Below are positions 51,099 through 60,590 of a DNA stretch of 64,000 nt, piece after piece. The position numbers and the translations under genes were made by a program. Source of the stretch: Candidatus Gastranaerophilales bacterium. GTDB taxonomy: Bacteria; Cyanobacteriota; Vampirovibrionia; Gastranaerophilales; Gastranaerophilaceae. Position 1 is the first letter of the stretch. Each line of letters begins with the position of its first letter. The DNA is taken from the NCBI GenBank assembly GCA_944325105.1, contig CALUYW010000006.1, positions 1-64,000 of the forward strand, in the 5' to 3' direction. The notes under the pieces were generated by a model that made no database searches, was not told the origin of the DNA, and was given only the letters and a program-made list of their open reading frames with translations.

Positions 51099-51182
51099 AA
51101 AACCTTAACAAATTGAATTTAACGGTAAAAAAGTCTAAAATACTATAGTAAACGTATAAAATTAACAGGGATATTTAATAAA

Positions 51183-52901
51183 GTGAACGAACATCTAAAA
51201 GCCATGGCTCTTGATATAAAGAAAATCTGGGACAAGTTTGACTTGAACCAGAAATTTATGATAAGCGCCTTAATGGTCGTTGCCATGGTCGTTTGCGTTT
51301 ATTTTATTTTTAAAGCAACTGAGCCTAACTGGTCGGTTCTGTATTCCGATTTATCAAAAGATGATGTTGCCGCAATATCTGAAAGCCTTAAAAAAAGCGG
51401 TTACGCTTTTAAATTATCCGATGATAAATCAGCTATCTTAGTTCGCGAACAGGATAAAGAAAATCTCAGAATTTTTGTTGCGGAAAATGACCTTATAAAA
51501 GATTCATCTCCGGGGTTTGAACTGTTGGATGACCTGCAGCTTGGTTCTACAGATTTTAAAAATAAACTTACAAAACAAAGAATTTTTCAAGGCGAGCTTA
51601 CCCGCTCAATAGAGAAAATATCGGGTATCCAAAAAGCAAGAGTTCAGCTTGCTGAGCCTGAACGCTCAGTGTTTTCTGACAATGATGAAGAACCGAGCGC
51701 AAGTGTAATATTAATACTTGAGCCCGGCTACAGGCTAAAACCGGCTCAAATTCTGGCTATTAAAAATCTTGTAGCATATTCTGTTCCAAGGCTTACAAAC
51801 GACAGAGTATTTTTAACAGACCAATACGGAAATGCACTTAGCGAGGATGTTTCAAAAAACAACACAGATATGCAATCCTACAGGTCAAACTTTGAAAAAG
51901 AGGCCGCAAAGAAAATCCAAACTACTCTTGAAACTATAATGGGTAAAGACAATGTCTCCGTTCAAGTAAGTGCGGTTATGGACTTTAACTCAACCCGCTC
52001 AACTATTGAAAGCTACATCCCTGCTGACGGTTCTCAGGGCGGAGTTATTGTAGGCCAGCAAAGCGAAAGGGAAAGCTACAAAAAACCTCAGCCCATAGTT
52101 CTTAAAAAAGATGAAGTGGCACTTGACCCCGATAATCCGCAAGCGCAGCAAAACCCTCAGGCAGCAGGGCAAAATGCTCAAAACCCTCAGACTCAAAATG
52201 TTATGACTGTTGTTGAAGAGCAAACGGGTATAAGTGAAGCGGATGAAAATTCCAGAAACGTGACAGATAAAGTTCGCGGACGTGAATTAAGCTATGAAAA
52301 AGAAAAAAATGCCGTAAACTACGCGGTTACAAAAGAAGTAAAACAGGTAGTTTACGCCCCAGGTTCGGTTACAAGATTATCCGTTGCGGTTGCGGTTAAT
52401 AAGATTTTAACCGATGAAGAAAAAGAAGATATAAAAAATCTTGTAATAGCCGCTGCGGGTATGGATATTGCAAGAGGGGATGTTGTTAATGTTTCAAGTC
52501 TTAAGTTTATGGGAATTGATAAGGCAGAGCAACTGCAGACTTTAAATGAAGAAAGATATGCGAATATTATGGAAATGTTGAGTTTTATATTTACTAATGT
52601 TGCGCCGCTTTTAATAGTTCTGGTGCTCGGTTTAGTAGGTTTATCCACTTTCTCATCAATATTTAAAAAGCCCGAGCCTCCCAAGCCTCAAGTTCAGGAA
52701 GAAAATCAATTCAGCGGATTTGACCCTTATCTTATGATGAGCAATAATGACAATATGGATGGTGAGTACTTAGAGCAGCTTGATTCTGACGAGCCTGCAT
52801 TTACATCCCTTGTTGATAAGAAACGCGCAGAGATAACGGATATAGTAATGGGCGACCCGCAGGACGCTGCAAGATTGCTTACATCGTATGTTAAAGAATA
52901 G
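51183..52901 (+). CDS. fliF: Flagellar MS-ring protein FliF
   Basis: FliF forms the membrane ring that anchors the flagellum. The 572-residue protein has two membrane helices (about 27-45, FMISALMVVAMVVCVYFIF, and about 465-485, FTNVAPLLIVLVLGLVGL), ring-building motifs between them (YSDLSKDDVAAISESLKKSGY, ARVQLAEPERSVF), and a Gln/Asn-rich loop near 320-340. The C-terminal part that meets FliG is present. The start codon is GTG at 51183. Confidence 0.96.
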   Translation: MNEHLKAMALDIKKIWDKFDLNQKFMISALMVVAMVVCVYFIFKATEPNWSVLYSDLSKDDVAAISESLKKSGYAFKLSDDKSAILVREQDKENLRIFVAENDLIKDSSPGFELLDDLQLGSTDFKNKLTKQRIFQGELTRSIEKISGIQKARVQLAEPERSVFSDNDEEPSASVILILEPGYRLKPAQILAIKNLVAYSVPRLTNDRVFLTDQYGNALSEDVSKNNTDMQSYRSNFEKEAAKKIQTTLETIMGKDNVSVQVSAVMDFNSTRSTIESYIPADGSQGGVIVGQQSERESYKKPQPIVLKKDEVALDPDNPQAQQNPQAAGQNAQNPQTQNVMTVVEEQTGISEADENSRNVTDKVRGRELSYEKEKNAVNYAVTKEVKQVVYAPGSVTRLSVAVAVNKILTDEEKEDIKNLVIAAAGMDIARGDVVNVSSLKFMGIDKAEQLQTLNEERYANIMEMLSFIFTNVAPLLIVLVLGLVGLSTFSSIFKKPEPPKPQVQEENQFSGFDPYLMMSNNDNMDGEYLEQLDSDEPAFTSLVDKKRAEITDIVMGDPQDAARLLTSYVKE

Positions 52902-52928
52902 AGAAATAAAGAGAAGAATTAAAGAGAA

Positions 52929-53951
52929 ATGCTCCCGATACAAATAGAAGCTATGACACATTCACAAAAGGTTGCAGCACTTATGATAGTGCTGGGGCCT
53001 GCTGCGGCGTCCGAGATTATGAAAAATATCACTGATGATGATGTATTGGAGCAAATCACGCTTGATATAGCCGCCATGAATAAGCTTCCCATTGAAACGC
53101 TGGAAGCTATAGTCGAAGAGTTTCACACTATTTTTCAGGCTAATTCCATGCTTGCTTCAGGCGGCATGAACTATGCTAAAACACTTCTTGAAAAAGCATA
53201 CGGAACAGAGCAGGCAAATAAAATTTTAGACAGACTGGTAACTATTTTAAACTCAAATCCGTTCCAGTTTTTTAACGATGCCGACCCGATTCAGCTTGCA
53301 ACTTCTTTTCAAAATGAAAATCCGCAGTTAATTGCTCTTATTTTAGCGTATTTAAAGCCTGAGCAATCGGCAAAAGTTTTAAACTGTCTGCCTCCTGCGG
53401 TTCAGCATAAAGTGTCGTTAAAAATTGCACAAATGGAGACAACAAATCCTGAGATTATTTCTGAGGTTGAAAAAATCGTTGAAAGCAAATTTTCTAATGT
53501 CGTTATACAAGATTTCTCGAAAGCAGGCGGAACAGAGGCTCTTGCAAGTATCTTAAACAGAACTGACCGTGCAACAGAGAAAAATGTTATTGAAATGCTT
53601 GAGGAAGAAACTCCGCAGCTTGCTGAAGATGTCAGAAGTCTGATGTTTGTGTTTGAAGACATTGTTAATCTTGATGACAGAGCAATTCAGAGAATACTTC
53701 GTGAAGTTGATACAAAAGACCTTGCACTTTCGCTTAAGGGTACAAGGGACGATGTTAAAGATAAAATTTTGCGTAACATGTCAGAGCGTGCTCAGGCGAT
53801 ATTGCTTGAAGATATGGAATATATGGGTCCTGTTAGAGCTCGTGAGGTTCAAGAAGTTCAGTCAAAAATTGTCGGTGTTATAAGAACTCTTGAGCAAAAC
53901 GGTGAGCTTGTCATTGTACGCGATGGCGCAGGAGATGAGCTAATTGAGTAG
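52929..53951 (+). CDS. fliG: Flagellar motor switch protein FliG
   Basis: FliG sits on the MS ring and meets the stator to produce torque. The 340-residue protein has the armadillo-like domains and the C-terminal torque domain with the charged residues in FEDIVNLDDRAIQRILREVDTKDL and ILRNMSERAQAILLEDMEYMGPVR. Its last codons contain the TTG start of fliH (overlap TTGAGTAG at 53944-53951). Confidence 0.96.
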   Translation: MLPIQIEAMTHSQKVAALMIVLGPAAASEIMKNITDDDVLEQITLDIAAMNKLPIETLEAIVEEFHTIFQANSMLASGGMNYAKTLLEKAYGTEQANKILDRLVTILNSNPFQFFNDADPIQLATSFQNENPQLIALILAYLKPEQSAKVLNCLPPAVQHKVSLKIAQMETTNPEIISEVEKIVESKFSNVVIQDFSKAGGTEALASILNRTDRATEKNVIEMLEEETPQLAEDVRSLMFVFEDIVNLDDRAIQRILREVDTKDLALSLKGTRDDVKDKILRNMSERAQAILLEDMEYMGPVRAREVQEVQSKIVGVIRTLEQNGELVIVRDGAGDELIE

Positions 53952-54852
53952 AATTAAGTCTGACAAAATAAACCTTGGCGACTCGGTCGTGGTTGATTTT
54001 TTTTCCGACGAGATGAGTGAGTACGGCGAATTTCAACAAGACGCTCCTGTTTCGCCTGATTTTTCAAACAAGTTAAATCTTATTGAGCAGGAGGCAAGAA
54101 ACAAAGCCGAAAAAATTCTTGAAGAGGCAAAAAATAAGGCTCAAGGGTTGATTGATGATGCAGAAATTAAAGCACAGCAGCTAAAAGATGAGGCGCAGTT
54201 TTGTTTGGATGAATCTAAAAATAAGGCTCAAGAGATACTAAACAAGGTAAATCAAGAGGCCCAAGCCATAAATGAAGCTGCTAATCAAGAGGCTCAAGCT
54301 ATAAGAGAATCTGCTTCGCAAGAAGGTGCAAAAGAGGGCTATGAAGCGGGTTATGCTGATGGCAGGGAAAAAATTCACCAGGAATTACTAAATAAAATTC
54401 AAGGTATGGATGAAATTGCCCTCAGTGCTTTTGATGTGAAAAATAAAATTTTAAACTCATCAAAACATGAGATTATAGAACTTGTACTTTTAATTGCTAA
54501 AAAGATTTGCATTGATTCAATTAATAAAGAGGCGGTTGCAAAAGTAGTTAGCTCTTCTATAAAACTTCTCAGCGATAAAGAAAATATTGAACTTATTTTA
54601 AGTGAGAAATATGCAAGTCTTATAAATGAAATTCTAAACGGTGAAGATGCGGAAAATATTGACATAGATAAGTTAAGAGGTATAAAACTTACATATAATT
54701 CAAAATTCTCTGATGATACTTTAATTGTTCAAACACCTAAAGAGCGTCTGGACTTGGGTTTTAAGACTCAGCTTGATAATATTTCAAAAGAGTTTTTGAA
54801 CCGTTTAAATACAGTTGAAGAACAAACGGATGAGGAAGAACTTCTTGAGTAG
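53944..54852 (+). CDS. fliH: Flagellar export regulator FliH
   Basis: FliH binds and regulates the export ATPase FliI. The 302-residue protein has a long Ala/Glu/Lys/Gln coiled coil (about 45-125) with repeated ARNKAEKILEEAKNKAQ-type units, the GYEAGYADGREK glycine-like segment, and a C-terminal FliH/V-ATPase-E-like domain. The start is a TTG at 53944 with GGAG 9 bases before it (53931-53934); no better ATG is near. Each end overlaps its neighbour by 8 bases with the same TTGAGTAG. Confidence 0.9.
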   Translation: MSRIKSDKINLGDSVVVDFFSDEMSEYGEFQQDAPVSPDFSNKLNLIEQEARNKAEKILEEAKNKAQGLIDDAEIKAQQLKDEAQFCLDESKNKAQEILNKVNQEAQAINEAANQEAQAIRESASQEGAKEGYEAGYADGREKIHQELLNKIQGMDEIALSAFDVKNKILNSSKHEIIELVLLIAKKICIDSINKEAVAKVVSSSIKLLSDKENIELILSEKYASLINEILNGEDAENIDIDKLRGIKLTYNSKFSDDTLIVQTPKERLDLGFKTQLDNISKEFLNRLNTVEEQTDEEELLE

Positions 54853-56158
54853 TTTTGATTTTTCTCCTTATAAAAAAATACTTGAGGATATGACGCCTGT
54901 TGTAAAAATTGGCAAGGTGACAGAAATTATCGGCCTTATTATTGAAGCTGACGGGCCCGACTCTTCAATTGGGGACTTATGCTATATTACATCTGATGAT
55001 ATGGAGCCGATATATTGTGAGGTAGTGGGGTTTAGAGAAGATAGAGTTCTTCTTATGCCTCTTGGTTCAATTGACGGGCTAAAGGCAGGTGCTAAAGTAT
55101 TTAACACCGGTTCCGATATGAAGGTAAAAGTTTCAGATGCGCTTTTGGGGCGCGTTTTGGATGGCTTGGGTAATCCGATAGATGAGTTGGGCGATATTCC
55201 TGCAGATAAGTATTATTCGACATCAGGTAAGATAATTAATCCGCTTAAAAGAAAACCCATAGATGAGCCATTAAGCCTTGGAATTAGGGCAATAGACGGT
55301 TTGATAACCATAGGTAAAGGTCAGAGGATGGGTATTTTTGCAGGCTCCGGTGTTGGCAAGAGTACTACACTTGCCATGATGGCAAAAAATACATCTGCCG
55401 ATATTAATGTTCTGGCGCTAATCGGTGAGCGCGGACGTGAGGTTAGAGAGTTTATTGAACACACATTGGGGCCTGAGGGCATGAAGCGCTCTGTTGTTGT
55501 GGTTGCGACTTCCGAGCAGCCGTCTTTGGTTAAAATCAAAGCTGCGTTTGTAGCTTGTGCCATAGCAGAATACTTCAGGGACAGAGGAAAAGACGTACTT
55601 TTTATGCTTGATAGCGTAACGCGTATAGCTCTTGCTCAAAGAGAAGTAGGGCTTGCAGTCGGTGAGCCTCCTGCTACAAGAGGTTATACACCCTCCGTTT
55701 TTGCTCTTATGCCTAAGTTTCTTGAAAGAGCAGGCTGTAACGAGTTTGGTACAATAACGGGGCTTTATACTGTACTTGTTGAGGGTGATGATTTTAACGA
55801 ACCCATATCAGATACTGCAAGAAGTATACTTGACGGGCATATTATGTTATCGCGTGCTTTGGCGCATAAAAACCACTATCCTGCAATTGATGTCCTGCAG
55901 AGCATTTCTCGTGTTATGAATAATGTAGTTGAAAAAGAGCATAAAGATGCGGCGGGCAAAATCCGTTCTCTTCTTGCAAGTTATGCTAAAAATGAGGATT
56001 TAATTAATATCGGTGCTTATCAAAGAGGTGCCGACCCGATGACTGATAAAGCTATAGCCTTGATGGACAGGATAAATGCATACTTAACTCAGTCTGTTGG
56101 TGATAAGGCGAGTTATGAGGTAAGTGTAAATGAGCTTATAAAATTAGCGCAATCATAG
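54845..56158 (+). CDS. fliI: Flagellum-specific ATPase FliI
   Basis: FliI drives or assists protein export into the flagellum. From the TTG at 54845 the protein has 437 residues, the usual size. It has the Walker A motif GIFAGSGVGKSTTLAMM, Walker B VLFMLDSVTRIALAQREVG, and the FliI-type ALIGERGREVREFI and GEPPATRGYTPSVFALMP blocks. The overlap with fliH (TTGAGTAG, 54845-54852) repeats that of fliG/fliH, and AGGAAG lies upstream. In-frame ATG (54830) and TTG (54815) codons would add residues absent from relatives. A terminator overlaps the end. Confidence 0.95.
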   Translation: MSSFDFSPYKKILEDMTPVVKIGKVTEIIGLIIEADGPDSSIGDLCYITSDDMEPIYCEVVGFREDRVLLMPLGSIDGLKAGAKVFNTGSDMKVKVSDALLGRVLDGLGNPIDELGDIPADKYYSTSGKIINPLKRKPIDEPLSLGIRAIDGLITIGKGQRMGIFAGSGVGKSTTLAMMAKNTSADINVLALIGERGREVREFIEHTLGPEGMKRSVVVVATSEQPSLVKIKAAFVACAIAEYFRDRGKDVLFMLDSVTRIALAQREVGLAVGEPPATRGYTPSVFALMPKFLERAGCNEFGTITGLYTVLVEGDDFNEPISDTARSILDGHIMLSRALAHKNHYPAIDVLQSISRVMNNVVEKEHKDAAGKIRSLLASYAKNEDLINIGAYQRGADPMTDKAIALMDRINAYLTQSVGDKASYEVSVNELIKLAQS

Positions 56159-56178
56159 TGACTGCGCTAATTTTTATT
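56141..56178 (+). terminator. Terminator at the end of fliI
   Basis: AAATTAGCGCA (56141-56151, inside fliI) pairs with TGCGCTAATTT (56163-56173), followed by a T-rich run. It ends the flagellar unit before the convergent S1-like gene. Confidence 0.85.
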
Positions 56179-56192
56179 TGTTAACCAACGTG

Positions 56193-57263
56193 TTATTCTT
56201 CGTTTTGTGTTACGCTTAAGGAGATTCTCTTATCGTCAGGGTTGAATTTTAATATTACTGTATCTATTTCATCGCCGACATCAAGAATTGTGCCGTGTTC
56301 GTTTTGATACTGTACAAGTTCGGCCTGAGGAAGAAGTGCCTCAACACAAGGGTATACTTCAACAAACGCGCCAAAGTGTTTAATTCTTGTGATTTTACCT
56401 TTAACTTTAGCACCTTCGGTTATTTTTCCTTTTGCCTCTACCCATGGGTCAGGCTCAAGGTTTTTAAGGCTTAGCGATACTCTTTGTTTATCGGAGTCAA
56501 TGCCTATAATTTCAACATTTATTTTTTCTCCGACTTTCAAAATGTCGCATGGGTGGTCTACCCAGCGCCAAGAAATTTGCGACAAGGGCAGAAGTCCGTC
56601 TATTCCGCCTATATCAACAAATGCGCCAAAGTCTGCAATTCTTACAACTTCGCCTTTAACAACCGCACCTACTTCAAGTTGTCCGAATACATCTTTTTTA
56701 ATTTCTTCAAGATTATCCGTATAAACTTTTCTGTTTGAGAGGATGAAGTTATTTTGCGACATATCCATGCTCAAAATTTTAAGTTCAATTTTTTGGTTGA
56801 TTATATTATCAGGCTCTTTTGACCTTAGATGACTTGAGGGTACAAAGCCTCTGACACCCATTACATCAACAAGTATGCCGCCTTTGACTGCTTGAACTAC
56901 GGTACCTTCAACTACTTTATCCTGAGCCTTGGCTTCTTCAAGGACTTTCCAGTTGTATGCCATGGCAACTTTTTTGTAAGATACGGTAAATCTACCGTCG
57001 TCATCTTCTTCTTTGATTATCAGAAATTCATATTCTTTACCTTTTTCCAGAATTTCTTCAATATTGTCTTCTTTATTGAGCTTTGCCTCTTTCTCGGGAC
57101 AAATTGCATTTGTTTTTGCACCTATGTCAACAATAGCACCTTCGCTATCATATGCACATACCGTACCTTTTACCAAATCTCCCTTTTGGAAGCTGTATTC
57201 GTACTTTTTAAGAAGCTCTTCATACTCTTTGTCACTAAGCTGGTTTGATGGGCACATAGTCAA
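56193..57263 (-). CDS. rpsA: Ribosomal protein S1-like RNA-binding protein
   Basis: This 356-residue protein carries four S1 (OB-fold) domains, at about 24-98, 117-182, 198-268 and 285-355; the best are GAVVKGEVVRIADFGAFVDI and GAKVKGKITRIKHFGAFVEV. S1 helps bind mRNA to the 30S subunit. Four domains are fewer than the six of E. coli; cyanobacterial S1 proteins are also short. The gene starts at TTG 57263 (spacing 5 from AAGGAG) or at ATG 57257 (spacing 11); the sequence does not decide between them. Confidence 0.9.
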   Translation of the reverse strand: MTMCPSNQLSDKEYEELLKKYEYSFQKGDLVKGTVCAYDSEGAIVDIGAKTNAICPEKEAKLNKEDNIEEILEKGKEYEFLIIKEEDDDGRFTVSYKKVAMAYNWKVLEEAKAQDKVVEGTVVQAVKGGILVDVMGVRGFVPSSHLRSKEPDNIINQKIELKILSMDMSQNNFILSNRKVYTDNLEEIKKDVFGQLEVGAVVKGEVVRIADFGAFVDIGGIDGLLPLSQISWRWVDHPCDILKVGEKINVEIIGIDSDKQRVSLSLKNLEPDPWVEAKGKITEGAKVKGKITRIKHFGAFVEVYPCVEALLPQAELVQYQNEHGTILDVGDEIDTVILKFNPDDKRISLSVTQNEE

Positions 57264-57457
57264 AAAGTCTCCTTGTATTGTTATCTATTATGATTATAAC
57301 AAATTTTTGAAGTTAGTACATATTTTAGAGTTAATATTTCTTAATAAATAGGCTGCATGGATGAGAGAAAAAGTAAAAATTTTATGTTATGCGCTGCCTT
57401 TTTTTGTTACTATAGTTTTATGTGTGCCTAGTAACTATAAAATCTCAGGCGGTTTAT

Positions 57458-58375
57458 ATGTTGAAAACTGATAATAATATTGCACAAACGGGAGTAAGGA
57501 TTTTATTTGTGCTTCAAATGCTCATGAAATCTCCTGTTTCAAAGGCTCAGATTTTGGAGAAAATTAATACTTGCTCTAATCTAAGGAGTGTTACGTCGGA
57601 TACAATAACGCTTGATATAAACACTCTGAAGGCTGCCGGTTTTGATATAAAGTCGGGAAATAAGGGCAATAACTATTGCTATGAATTGAAATTAAGCCCA
57701 ATTAAGATAAAACTTACCAAAAACGAGTTAAGAGCCATTTCTATTGCCAAAAAAGCAATGTTTTATTTTATGGATTTCAGATACATAGTGTCGATTTATC
57801 AAACATTTGAAAAAATCTCGAAACTCATAGAGTCAAAAGAACACGCGGAAGAAATTTTAAATTTTGGTAATTTTTTAAAAACGGATTTTAATCTTTTAAA
57901 GGAGCTTGATATCCATTGTAAGCACAAAAATGAAATACTAATTTCGTACAATTCTCCCTCAAAATCGCTAAGGCAGATGAGCGTTAAATGTCTTGATATT
58001 AAGTATTCAAAGAAAAACGATAAACTCTATCTGTGGTGCGATTGCAAGGAACGCGGCGGGGTTGTTTATCTGAGAGCGGATAAAATAGAGAAAATTATTA
58101 AAATAGTAAAAATAAATGCTGATATAGATTTGCCTCAAAATATTTGCGTATATAGTATTTTAAGGGCACAGAATGCTCCTTTGGAGGTAGAGGATTATGA
58201 AAAAATAATAAAAATCACTCCGGATTATGTTCAGATAAGGGCAAGCTATTTGAATGAGTTTAATTTTATTCAGCGCCTTTTGTCTTTTGGTGAAAATCTC
58301 ACATATGTAAGTGATGAAAAATTAGTTATTAAATTAAAAAAGATTATAAAAAATGTCAGGGAGATGTACAATTGA
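57458..58375 (+). CDS. WYL-type transcriptional regulator 1
   Basis: This protein of about 305 residues has an N-terminal winged-helix-like part (GVRILFVLQMLMKSPVSKAQILEKI, about 9-33) and a C-terminal region of the WYL type (beta-rich EILISYNSPSKSLRQMSVKCL). Such proteins often bind DNA and a ligand, and cyanobacterial members exist. An upstream GTG (57422) would add 12 residues without a ribosome binding site, so the ATG at 57458, with AGGCGG upstream, is preferred. It overlaps the similar gene at 58372 by 4 bases. The target is unknown. Confidence 0.75.
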   Translation: MLKTDNNIAQTGVRILFVLQMLMKSPVSKAQILEKINTCSNLRSVTSDTITLDINTLKAAGFDIKSGNKGNNYCYELKLSPIKIKLTKNELRAISIAKKAMFYFMDFRYIVSIYQTFEKISKLIESKEHAEEILNFGNFLKTDFNLLKELDIHCKHKNEILISYNSPSKSLRQMSVKCLDIKYSKKNDKLYLWCDCKERGGVVYLRADKIEKIIKIVKINADIDLPQNICVYSILRAQNAPLEVEDYEKIIKITPDYVQIRASYLNEFNFIQRLLSFGENLTYVSDEKLVIKLKKIIKNVREMYN

Positions 58376-59265
58376 GAAAAATTGACGCCTCATACAGGAT
58401 AATGAAAATATTTCAAATGCTCTATAAAAACCCTTGCTCACTTGATGAAATATGTGATGAACTATATAGCGAGGATATTGTTCTCAGCCGTGAAACAATC
58501 GCTAAATATTTTAAAACTTTAAGGAGTTTTGGTTGTGTGATAAGAAAAAGAAAAGGACGTTTTGAGCTTGTAAGTGTTCCTTTTTCTCTTGATTTATCCG
58601 ATGATGATTTCTATTTCCTTGCTGCTTTTGAGAATTTGGGTATAAATTTATACGGGGAAAATATAAAAGAAGACTTAAAAAGCGTACTTGCAAAAGTGCT
58701 TTCCCTCACCGACGGCAGCAGTTATGAAAAATACAGAGGATATTCAAGCGGTGTTTCAAAAATTAACCATATATCAGTTTTGTTTAGAGATAAAATATCA
58801 AAACTTTTAAAATATGGTTATGATAATGCAAAGATTAAAATTTTATACGGAGATAAGAAAATAAATATTTCTCATATTTCTTTTAAATATTGTGACAATG
58901 CGGTTTTCTTGCATGTCTTTAATGAAGATACGAAAAGTTACGAGCTATTGCTCCTTGAAAATATAAAAGAAATATACTCCACCCCCAAAAGCTCTCTGGC
59001 ATCAAATTTTGCACCAAATACGGTTTTTGAATTAAAAGGGAGATTAAAGAACTCGTATACTCTTTACGAAGGCGAAAGAGTTATCAAAGTTGGTGAAGAT
59101 TTTCTTGTGGTTGCAAATAATTATGAAGATAAAAGCGAACTTCTTAAAAGACTGATAAGGTATGGAGACTTATGCAAGATTATTTCTCCAAAAGGAGATA
59201 TAGAAAAATTCAAAGAAATGTTAGGCAAAATGGAGCATAATCTTTTATGTTTAAATACTAATTAA
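58372..59265 (+). CDS. WYL-type transcriptional regulator 2
   Basis: This 297-residue protein has the same layout as its upstream neighbour: a winged-helix start (RIMKIFQMLYKNPCSLDEICDEL, ETIAKYFKTLRSFGC) and a WYL-like beta-rich region (AKIKILYGDKKINISHISFKYC). It starts with TTG at 58372, inside the upstream gene's stop (TTGA), with GGGAG before it. The two may act as a heterodimer. Its 3' end overlaps the convergent TPR gene by 8 bases. Confidence 0.75.
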   Translation: MRKIDASYRIMKIFQMLYKNPCSLDEICDELYSEDIVLSRETIAKYFKTLRSFGCVIRKRKGRFELVSVPFSLDLSDDDFYFLAAFENLGINLYGENIKEDLKSVLAKVLSLTDGSSYEKYRGYSSGVSKINHISVLFRDKISKLLKYGYDNAKIKILYGDKKINISHISFKYCDNAVFLHVFNEDTKSYELLLLENIKEIYSTPKSSLASNFAPNTVFELKGRLKNSYTLYEGERVIKVGEDFLVVANNYEDKSELLKRLIRYGDLCKIISPKGDIEKFKEMLGKMEHNLLCLNTN

Positions 59266-59986
59266 ACCCTGCTTTTTCGTACCCGAGTATTATATTTCTT
59301 ATTTCATAATCGCTTGGTTTTGTAGAGTATGCGTATCTGTAATATTCAAGAGCTAATTCTTTGTTGCCCGAATTTTCGAATATTTTTGCGATATTAAAAT
59401 ATGCATCCGTACATGAGGGGTTTATATTTATTGCAAGCATGTATTCTACAATTGAGTCTTTGTAGTTGTTTAAGCACCTTAAAATGTCGGCTTTTAGAAA
59501 ATGCGCCTCCATACTGAGAGGATTTTTTTCTATTGCATGGTTAATGTTCTCTAAGGCATCTTTATATTTTTCTTTGCTTTTTAAGTTAACGGCAAGCGTC
59601 AAATATTCTTCGTATGTTGGAGTTATTTTTGCTGCGGCAGCAATTTTTTGGGAGTTTAGTGAAATAGAGTACTCTTTGGGTACTTTTTCGTACTTTGGTT
59701 TTTTGCTTTTTGGGTTTGATATTGTATAGGTGTTTTTTGCACTTAAAAGATTAAGCGGACGAAAACCCTTGTAGTATGAAAGATTTAACTCTTGGTTGTT
59801 AATCTCGGGGAGTTTTTTTGTATCAATAGGGATTGATTGCGGGATTTGCTCTGAGCCGTTAAGGTGAAATTCATAAACAACACCCGCGTTAATTTTTTCA
59901 CTGCAATATGAAAGCTGCGTTGAAAAGAGCAAACATGATGTTGCTATAAAAAAGGTATACAGAGTTTTTTTTGTTAAACTATTCAT
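59258..59986 (-). CDS. Exported TPR protein
   Basis: This 242-residue protein has a signal peptide (about 1-28; the C inside ...LSYCSEK is not in a clear lipobox, so a lipoprotein is uncertain), a linker of about 100 residues, and TPR units from about 125 (YLTLAVNLKSKEKYKDALENI, then repeats ending RYAYSTKPSDYEI). The role is unknown; it would act in the periplasm. Its ATG overlaps the HD gene's stop by 8 bases, so it is cotranscribed with the HD protein and CheA hybrid. Confidence 0.82.
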   Translation of the reverse strand: MNSLTKKTLYTFFIATSCLLFSTQLSYCSEKINAGVVYEFHLNGSEQIPQSIPIDTKKLPEINNQELNLSYYKGFRPLNLLSAKNTYTISNPKSKKPKYEKVPKEYSISLNSQKIAAAAKITPTYEEYLTLAVNLKSKEKYKDALENINHAIEKNPLSMEAHFLKADILRCLNNYKDSIVEYMLAININPSCTDAYFNIAKIFENSGNKELALEYYRYAYSTKPSDYEIRNIILGYEKAGFN

Positions 59987-60590
59987 CGCAAAGACAAACT
60001 TTTACTTTAAATACATCCTCAAAAAGAGTTTTCTTTTTGTCGAAAACTTGCTTAATCCCCTTATTAAACATTATATTTATGTCTGTATTTAATGTCAAAG
60101 TCCGTGTATCAAAATCATATTTAAAAACGATATTCTCGGCGGTTTGCATATGTCCTCTGTCAAGGGCATCGGCTAATCTTATAAGCGATGATATTACAAG
60201 CACTTTGTTTCTATCTGCTTTTGCAAGCGAGCTATAAAGCCTGTGTCTTGCCTCTTTTGGTTTTGAGCCTCTATGGTATCTTATGCTTGCTGCAACAATT
60301 TTGAGCTCGTTTTCTTTCAGGTCTTCAATTCCGTTCTCCAAAACAAGCTTTGCTCCTGTTTTGTTGTGCGGTTTTAGTGAATTCAAGCCGGTAAAAAAAT
60401 TTCCTATGTCATGTAAAAGTGCGCAGTAAGTTATTAATTTTTCACTGTTTTCAAAGTTTAAAAGTGTATTATCCGGCAATATGTTTTTTAAATCTTTAAA
60501 TATTTTAAGACTTGTATTTTTTACAAAATAAGCGTGCTCAATACCTTTTTTTGAAGTGATATAGTTTTTTATATATTCTTCAAATCTCAT
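59979..60590 (-). CDS. Stand-alone Ppx/GppA-type HD-domain protein
   Basis: This 203-residue protein has an HD phosphohydrolase core with ALLHDIGNFF (H60-D61). The segment AASIRYHRGSKPKEARHRLY followed by LADALDRGH matches the C-terminal HD domain of exopolyphosphatase/GppA enzymes, but the actin-like catalytic domains are absent. It may hydrolyse a nucleotide such as ppGpp or simply bind one; this is not settled by sequence. The start overlaps the stop of the CheA gene by one base (TAATG). No membrane part is seen. Confidence 0.82.
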   Translation of the reverse strand: MRFEEYIKNYITSKKGIEHAYFVKNTSLKIFKDLKNILPDNTLLNFENSEKLITYCALLHDIGNFFTGLNSLKPHNKTGAKLVLENGIEDLKENELKIVAASIRYHRGSKPKEARHRLYSSLAKADRNKVLVISSLIRLADALDRGHMQTAENIVFKYDFDTRTLTLNTDINIMFNKGIKQVFDKKKTLFEDVFKVKVCLCDE

